NCBI GenBank assembly: GCA_950075865.1
Contig: CATMVA010000001.1
Location: 1 to 64,000 of the forward strand
DNA: 64,000 nt
Direction of reading: 5' to 3'
Origin: an uncultured Oscillospiraceae bacterium
Lineage (GTDB): Bacteria; Bacillota; Clostridia; Oscillospirales; Oscillospiraceae
Positions 59,265 through 64,000 of this stretch are shown in pieces. The notes under the pieces were generated by a model, which was not told where the DNA came from, did no database searches, and worked only from the letters and a program-made list of their open reading frames with translations. Made by a program: the position numbers and the translations under genes. The stretch's first letter is position 1. The number at the start of each line of letters is the position of its first letter.

Positions 59265-61190
59265 TCAGGCAGACAAAATCTCCGTATAGGAAAGCAGTGT
59301 ATAGAGAAGCCAGGCGGCCTCTTCGCGGGTAGTTGCGGCTGCGGGGGGGATCGACCCGGCAGCATCCCATAACAGAGAAAGGGGCTGTCCCAAGAGATTT
59401 GTCTGACTTTCGGACAGGAGCCAAACAAAGGGCTTGGCCCAATTCTCGTAATCAGCAAGGGGCTCAAATTCTAATGCGTCCTCCGGCATCTGACTGGCGG
59501 CGCCATAAAATCCCATGTTCAAAAAGCAGGCCAGTCCGCCCATAACAGTGAAAAACTCCTGGTGGGTAATGGGGGCCTCGGGGTCAAACTTCCCGTTTCC
59601 GATCCCGGATACCAGCCCCATATTGGTAAGGGTAGTTACAGCAGCGGCATACCATGCGTCAGTGGGAACATCGGTGTAGGGGTTCTCCCGGTCTGTGCGT
59701 TTGCAGTTCAGAGCTTCATAAAGAAGCTGGCAGAGCTCGGCTCGCGTCATGGGATCCTTGGGGCGGAAACTGCCATCCTCGTGGCCGTGGATGATGTCGT
59801 AGGTCTTGAGAATGCTGAGGATATCCGAATAATTCGAAAGCTCCTGGTCAGGGAACTGTGCCGGGCGATACTCAAAGCCAAATTCCTCGCATATCTGGGA
59901 AAGATCCACCGGCTCCCAGACAGTAAAATCGTCGGTTTCCCGCCACAGGGGGGTGCCCTGTGGAATGGCGTCCAGCAGAAGTTGAAAAGCATCCCGGTTT
60001 TCCTCGGTAACGGCGGCATCCAGATCAACAAACCAACGCCAGGTCATATCGAGACGCAGGGTTTTATGGCCGGGAATAGGCTTGGAGTTGATTAGATAGG
60101 CCACATCGCCGGCGTAAACCGGATCTACCAGAAATTCCGGCATGACGCCGATTTGATCCGTGGTATTGCCGGCGGGGGAAAAGAACCGATATGTGGTGAT
60201 CTTGATGGCATCGCCATCGGGAAAATAATCGGGCATATAACTCTGGTCACATACGATCTGGGCCACACCTTTTCCAAAAGTGCGATCACCGATCACAATC
60301 CCTGCCCCATGGCTCTGAATGGCAGAGGCAAATATTTCAGAAGAACTGGCCGAATACTGATCCACAAGGACGATAACAGGGGAGATGTCCAGGGGATCCT
60401 CTTCACAGTAATAGGCACTGTACGCGTCCGAACCGTCCCTGAGGATGGACATGTAGCCGGAACCAGTAAAGAATCCGGCGGCATCGGTGGCTGCCTGGGT
60501 AGCGCCGCCCAGGTTGGAGCGCAGATCTACGATCCAGACATCGACCTGACTCCCGTACTGCTCAATGCCGTCACGGAAATGTCCGGCCGTCTCCTCTCCG
60601 AAGGTCGTACAGCGGATATATCCGATGTGTCCGTCGATCAGTTCGGTGTTAGTGGCGGCCACCACCACGGTAGCCCGGGTGAGCGTGACCGTAGACCGAA
60701 TGCCATCCCGCATATAAGTGATATCCACGGCGGAACCGATCTCCCCCCGGATCCACTCAGTGATGGTATCCAGTGTGGAGCCATGGACCGCCTGTCCGTC
60801 CACTGCCTGGATCAGGTCACCGGCCAGAAGCCCACCCTGTGCAGCGGGGGAGCCGTCCAGAACCTGTTCGATCAGAAGACCTTCTTCAGAAACAGGCTGA
60901 GCGGAGTTTGTAAATACAACGCCGATTCCGACCAGGCTGGAATCCGACATGGAAGCGACAAAAGCGGCGTACTCCTCAGGCGTAAAATACTCGGTATAGG
61001 GATCGCCCAAAGCCGCCACCATCTCTTTGACCGTATTTTTTTTCAGGACCTCCTGTGGGACCTGATCTATGTACAGCATGTCAAGTAGTTCGGCGGCTTG
61101 CTCCGTGGTGAGTGCCTGGGCCGCAGGTGCGGCCAGCAACGCCGCAGTCAGGAATAGAGCCGTCAACCGGGAAAGAAACTTACTGTTCAT
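59265..61190 (-). CDS. Secreted S41 (CtpA-type) protease with C-terminal SLH repeats
   Basis: A 641-residue exported protein. The signal peptide is MNSKFLSRLTALFLTAALLAAPAAQA. A PDZ domain follows (~95-180: GLLIEQVLDGSPAAQGGLLAGDLIQAVDG). The S41 catalytic core has the nucleophile Ser in YSASSSEIFASAI and the general-base Lys in TFGKGVAQIV. After a spacer, three SLH-type segments lie at ~455-640 (HGHEDGSFRPKDPMTRAELC; PYTDVPTDAWYAAAV...GKFDPEAPITHQEFF; a divergent third). CtpA proteases rarely carry SLH anchors; SLH would tether this one to the wall. ATG 61190 follows AGGAGGTG; own promoter. Confidence 0.9.
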   Translation of the reverse strand: MNSKFLSRLTALFLTAALLAAPAAQALTTEQAAELLDMLYIDQVPQEVLKKNTVKEMVAALGDPYTEYFTPEEYAAFVASMSDSSLVGIGVVFTNSAQPVSEEGLLIEQVLDGSPAAQGGLLAGDLIQAVDGQAVHGSTLDTITEWIRGEIGSAVDITYMRDGIRSTVTLTRATVVVAATNTELIDGHIGYIRCTTFGEETAGHFRDGIEQYGSQVDVWIVDLRSNLGGATQAATDAAGFFTGSGYMSILRDGSDAYSAYYCEEDPLDISPVIVLVDQYSASSSEIFASAIQSHGAGIVIGDRTFGKGVAQIVCDQSYMPDYFPDGDAIKITTYRFFSPAGNTTDQIGVMPEFLVDPVYAGDVAYLINSKPIPGHKTLRLDMTWRWFVDLDAAVTEENRDAFQLLLDAIPQGTPLWRETDDFTVWEPVDLSQICEEFGFEYRPAQFPDQELSNYSDILSILKTYDIIHGHEDGSFRPKDPMTRAELCQLLYEALNCKRTDRENPYTDVPTDAWYAAAVTTLTNMGLVSGIGNGKFDPEAPITHQEFFTVMGGLACFLNMGFYGAASQMPEDALEFEPLADYENWAKPFVWLLSESQTNLLGQPLSLLWDAAGSIPPAAATTREEAAWLLYTLLSYTEILSA

Positions 61191-61216
61191 TGTGAACACC
61201 TCCTGAGATATGATTC

Positions 61217-61245
61217 ATTATAGCGCAAAACGCCGCCTGAGACAA
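61217..61245 (-). promoter_or_regulatory. Promoter of the protease gene
   Basis: On the minus strand TTGTCT (61245-61240), 17 bp, TATAAT (61222-61217). Confidence 0.75.
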
Positions 61246-61286
61246 GCCCGGCCGGCGTTTTTCTATGACCAAAAGGAGGAAGAGGA

Positions 61287-63581
61287 TCAAGGATATTCCC
61301 CTACAGTAATGGTGATCGTTCCCATCCAGTCTGTGCGGTAAATGTCACAGTCCGCAGCACCCAGCCGCTCCAAAGTCTGGTCAGTAGGATGTCCGTAAGA
61401 GTTGTTCCGCCCCACAGAGATGACAGCTTGCTCAGGCTTGACTGCCAGTAAAAGTTCTTCGGATGTGGAAGTGGAAGAACCATGGTGACCCACCATCAAA
61501 AGCTCAATGTCAGGCAGGTCCTTATATTTGAGGAGGCGCCGTTCCACCACATCGTTCATATCGCCTGTGATCAGTACATCATAGGATCCGGCAGTACACA
61601 GAACGGAAAGCCCTTCCTCGTTGGCTCCACCGTCTCCCATCGGGACATATATCTTAAGCTGCGATTCCCCAAAAGTTATTTCGGCGTCATAATAGTAAAG
61701 CAATTCAACTTCACAGCCATGTTCTCCGGCTAAGGTCAGAATTTCCTGACGAAGAGTGGAGCCTTCCGTCACATCCGGGAGGACAAGAAGGCCCACATCT
61801 ACCCTGGATAAAAGCTCCGGGACCCCATTGGCGTGGTCTGCATGATAGTGGGTTAGGATCAGTGCATCCAGATGGGAAAGCCCCATGGATTGAAGGTAGT
61901 CGGCGGCCACATCTCCCGCGTCATTCAAGCCGCTGCCGCCGCAATCGACCAGTACGGCATGACCTTTGGAGTACAACAGAGTGGAAGCGCCCTGTCCTAC
62001 GTCCAACGCTGCTACAGTCAAGGTGCCTGTTGCGGCAGGCCATGCCTGGACCAATAATGCGGTACAAAGAGTAAGGATTAGTGCGGAGACTGGAATCAGT
62101 GGCCGAATACTTTTCCGGCAAATGAGCCAAATGAAAAAGATGGTATAGGCTACTGCAAACCATCCGGCCAAATAGCCCGAGAGGAGGGAGATTGAAGCGT
62201 ACGGCCACCGGGAGATACCCTGTGCGATCCAAATCACCCACCGGGAAGGCCAGGCGGTCAGCCAAGCCATGACGGTTCCGGCAGGTGGAAAACATAAACC
62301 AATACACGCTGACAACAGACTGCCGACAAAGGAAACAGAAACAGCCCAAAGAGTAAGAAAATTTGTCAACGGTCCGACCAGAGACACGGAATTAAAATGA
62401 ATGGCGGACAAAGGCGAGGTAAAGAGCAGAGCCCCCAATGTCACAGCTATGGTATTGCAAAGAAAGGATAAAATATTGCGCGCCAACCGTCCGGTACGGG
62501 ACTTCCACTTTGGAAGAGCCTCCATCCATTTGGTTGCCAGATTTCCCGAGACGAGATAGATTCCGGCCACCGCTGCAAAGGAGAGCTGAAGACTGATGCT
62601 GCGAGCCGCATAAGGGCAAAATACAAGAAGGAGGGCCAGGACGGCAGATAAGGTGGTAGGCTTGTCTTCCTCCCGACTTGTCAGCTGTGCCAGGAAGAGG
62701 ATCCCAGTCATAATGGCGGCACGAAGGGCGGAGGGGGAGTTTCCTGCCACAGCAGCATAAAAGAAAACCAGCAGGATGCCGGCAATGGCGGCAAGCCTGT
62801 TTCGTTTGCCGAACAGGGCCACAAATACACCAATCAAAAAGGTGAGATGGAGTCCAGATACCGCAACTATGTGGGAGATCCCGGCCCGCTTAAAGGCCGC
62901 ATAAAGCCCAGTGGGGAGAAGATCCTTGTCTCCGGTAAGAAGGGCGACCGTATATCCGGAAACATCATCGGGAAAAACTTCCAGAACAACATCCTTCAAG
63001 GCTTTGGAAACGATCTGCGGCCAATATCGGACGGGAGGCAAAGCCGGCTTTTCCAGCAGGGCGACCTCGCCCCGGGTATAGCCCAGAAGATAGATCCCCT
63101 TGGAATCAAAGTAGTCAACAGTATCTCCATGGATCTGGTCGGAAGGAGAGAGTCGGACGGATGCGGATATCACATCCCCGGGAGACAGCTCCATGGCCTC
63201 CCAGCCGGCGTACAACCGGACCTTCGGTCCGTTTTTTCCGTTTTGTTGTAATCTGACTGTGAGAGAGTAGCCATAGGAGGTCTCTGTCGGGAAGTCAGCG
63301 ACCTCCATGGTATAGCCGATAGCCTCGTCACTGATATAAGCATGGGCCGGCGCCTTGAAGAAAAAACCATAGCAACTGTACCAGAGTAGTCCCAAAGCAA
63401 GTCCGGCGGCGGCAAGGACGGCTCTGGGACGATTCTTGCCCTGCAGAAACCGGGATAACAGAAGAAGTCCTGATCCGCAAAGGATCTCTGCCGGAATAAG
63501 AACAGGCTCCGGCAGAATATAGGCCGCCAGGAAAAAGGCGACTGAAAGCGCGGAAGAAAACCAGCACAGTCTGCGGATCAT
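61287..63581 (-). CDS. comEC: ComEC/Rec2 competence DNA channel
   Basis: A 764-residue membrane protein. N-terminal TM helices and an OB-like domain (~70-200) are followed by the multi-spanning competence domain with AGISHIVAVSGLHLTFLIG and AVAGNSPSALRAAIMTGI, then a C-terminal metallo-beta-lactamase-like domain with HYHADHANGVPELL, LITGDMNDVVERRLL and VGHHGSSTSTSEELL. It should pull single-stranded DNA across the membrane. ATG 63581 is preceded by AAAGGTGG; the frame extends to 63671 but lies beyond the promoter at 63615-63643. Confidence 0.93.
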   Translation of the reverse strand: MIRRLCWFSSALSVAFFLAAYILPEPVLIPAEILCGSGLLLLSRFLQGKNRPRAVLAAAGLALGLLWYSCYGFFFKAPAHAYISDEAIGYTMEVADFPTETSYGYSLTVRLQQNGKNGPKVRLYAGWEAMELSPGDVISASVRLSPSDQIHGDTVDYFDSKGIYLLGYTRGEVALLEKPALPPVRYWPQIVSKALKDVVLEVFPDDVSGYTVALLTGDKDLLPTGLYAAFKRAGISHIVAVSGLHLTFLIGVFVALFGKRNRLAAIAGILLVFFYAAVAGNSPSALRAAIMTGILFLAQLTSREEDKPTTLSAVLALLLVFCPYAARSISLQLSFAAVAGIYLVSGNLATKWMEALPKWKSRTGRLARNILSFLCNTIAVTLGALLFTSPLSAIHFNSVSLVGPLTNFLTLWAVSVSFVGSLLSACIGLCFPPAGTVMAWLTAWPSRWVIWIAQGISRWPYASISLLSGYLAGWFAVAYTIFFIWLICRKSIRPLIPVSALILTLCTALLVQAWPAATGTLTVAALDVGQGASTLLYSKGHAVLVDCGGSGLNDAGDVAADYLQSMGLSHLDALILTHYHADHANGVPELLSRVDVGLLVLPDVTEGSTLRQEILTLAGEHGCEVELLYYYDAEITFGESQLKIYVPMGDGGANEEGLSVLCTAGSYDVLITGDMNDVVERRLLKYKDLPDIELLMVGHHGSSTSTSEELLLAVKPEQAVISVGRNNSYGHPTDQTLERLGAADCDIYRTDWMGTITITVGEYP

Positions 63582-63614
63582 GGGATGCCACCTTTCGCTT
63601 GATACTGTGTGCTT

Positions 63615-63643
63615 ATTGTAGCGTTTCTTGTCGAAAAAGGCAA
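63615..63643 (-). promoter_or_regulatory. comEC promoter
   Basis: On the minus strand TTGCCT (63643-63638), 17 bp, TACAAT (63620-63615). It overlaps the in-frame N-terminal extension and so supports the start at 63581. Confidence 0.65.
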
Positions 63644-63708
63644 GGCCTTCCTCCTCGTATGAAATCTCCACGGAATGTCAAAACTGGAGGGAGACAGGAG
63701 GAATACCA

Positions 63709-64000
63709 ATGAAACTTCTGGAATTAGGCAGGGAGACGGCCCTTTCGTTGCGAGCTTCAGGAAACTGCCGGGGAAGAAAGGCCGCAAAAGAGATCCGCAG
63801 GGCCGTGGAGGACATTGAACAAACACGCCAGGACCTTTCTTGCCGCGGCTGGGACAGAATTCCCGCCGGTGCAGAATGGCTGCTGGACAACGCATGGATC
63901 GCCAAGCGGGAAGGGAAAACGGCCGAGGAGGAACTTCGGAGCGGTTCTCTACGGACAGCAGAAGGCAAAGTATACCTCCTGGCGTTGGCCGCTGCCGTGG
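63709..64000 (+). CDS. 5' end of a gene resembling cyclic-glucan synthase/GH94-like proteins
   Basis: ATG 63709 with AGGAGGA at 63696-63702 opens a frame that runs off the window without a stop (97 residues visible). It reads MKLLELGRETALSLRASGN..., with GAEWLLDNAWIAKREG at about residue 60. An E-W-L-L-D-N-x(W/Y) segment near the N-terminus is typical of NdvB-type cyclic beta-1,2-glucan synthases and other large GH94/glycosyl-hydrolase-like proteins. That is suggestive only; the rest of the gene is needed. Confidence 0.5.
   Translation, partial: MKLLELGRETALSLRASGNCRGRKAAKEIRRAVEDIEQTRQDLSCRGWDRIPAGAEWLLDNAWIAKREGKTAEEELRSGSLRTAEGKVYLLALAAAV

Noticed and set aside
1-64000. CRISPR arrays, IS elements, prophage, integrons, rRNA genes
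   Set aside because: No regularly spaced direct repeats, transposase or integrase motifs, att-like duplications or rRNA sequence were seen on either strand. The single tRNA has no adjacent integrase or partial duplication.

Overview
The window comes from the chromosome of an anaerobic, probably spore-forming Clostridia bacterium. It most resembles the Oscillospiraceae/Ruminococcaceae gut group (Flavonifractor, Intestinimonas, Lawsonibacter, Oscillibacter-like). The basis is strong AGGAGG ribosome binding sites, TTGACA-17-TATAAT promoters, small CotF-like spore-coat genes, HprK plus a CcpA-type cre site, Mini-III RNase, RqcH, PadR-DUF1700-DUF4097 and NfnAB operons, a 2-hydroxyacyl-CoA dehydratase/activase locus, and moderately GC-rich codon use. 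Genus is inference; no rRNA is present. I saw no IS element, prophage, integrase or CRISPR array.

Layout. 1-7.4 kb: metK (5' cut), a glycosyltransferase and O-antigen-ligase-like polymerase pair, a MATE pump, mrnC and rqcH. 7.5-11.7 kb: response regulator, BcrA-type ABC ATPase, two ABC-2 permeases and a sensor kinase, laid out like a peptide-antibiotic resistance unit. 11.8-14.2 kb: NfnAB-type ferredoxin:NADP oxidoreductase. 14.2-16.6 kb: DUF2975/XRE pair, a decayed membrane-protein gene and an unknown membrane protein. 16.6-20.3 kb: small proteins, an acetyltransferase and a TetR-ABC unit. 20.3-24.9 kb (minus): acyl-CoA dehydratase and activase with a shortened acetyltransferase between them. 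25-27 kb: autoregulated PadR-DUF1700-DUF4097 operon. 27-30 kb (minus): gtrA-gtrB-gtrII-like glycan modification operon. 30-34.3 kb: spore-coat-like genes, hprK, rpsB-tsf and tRNA-Leu(GAG). 34.3-38.1 kb: argS, a degenerate polysaccharide deacetylase and a bactofilin. 38.1-41.7 kb: Cu/Zn SOD divergent from csoR-copA. 41.7-43 kb: two frameshifted genes. 43.1-46.1 kb: cardiolipin synthase and infC-rpmI-rplT with an attenuated leader. 46.2-50.3 kb: amino-acid-type ABC importer with an M20 amidohydrolase. 50.3-53.8 kb: MerR/TipAS regulator, second MATE pump, and ECF sigma with probable anti-sigma under a cre site. 53.9-59.2 kb: polA-rimI-GNAT-tsaD. 59.2-64 kb: secreted S41 protease with SLH repeats, comEC, and the start of a large gene that runs off the window.

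The most unusual features are: (i) a copper ATPase whose C-terminal metal-binding domain has its own Shine-Dalgarno and ATG in frame, so a free CopZ-like chaperone may be made from inside copA; (ii) infC starting at an AUC codon; (iii) a NodB-family pseudoenzyme beside a bactofilin; (iv) several textbook operators (CsoR, PadR, a MerR 19-bp spacer, cre) and unassigned palindromes at promoters; (v) a cluster of frameshifted or internally deleted genes (15.1-16.0, 21.6-22.0 and 41.7-43.0 kb).
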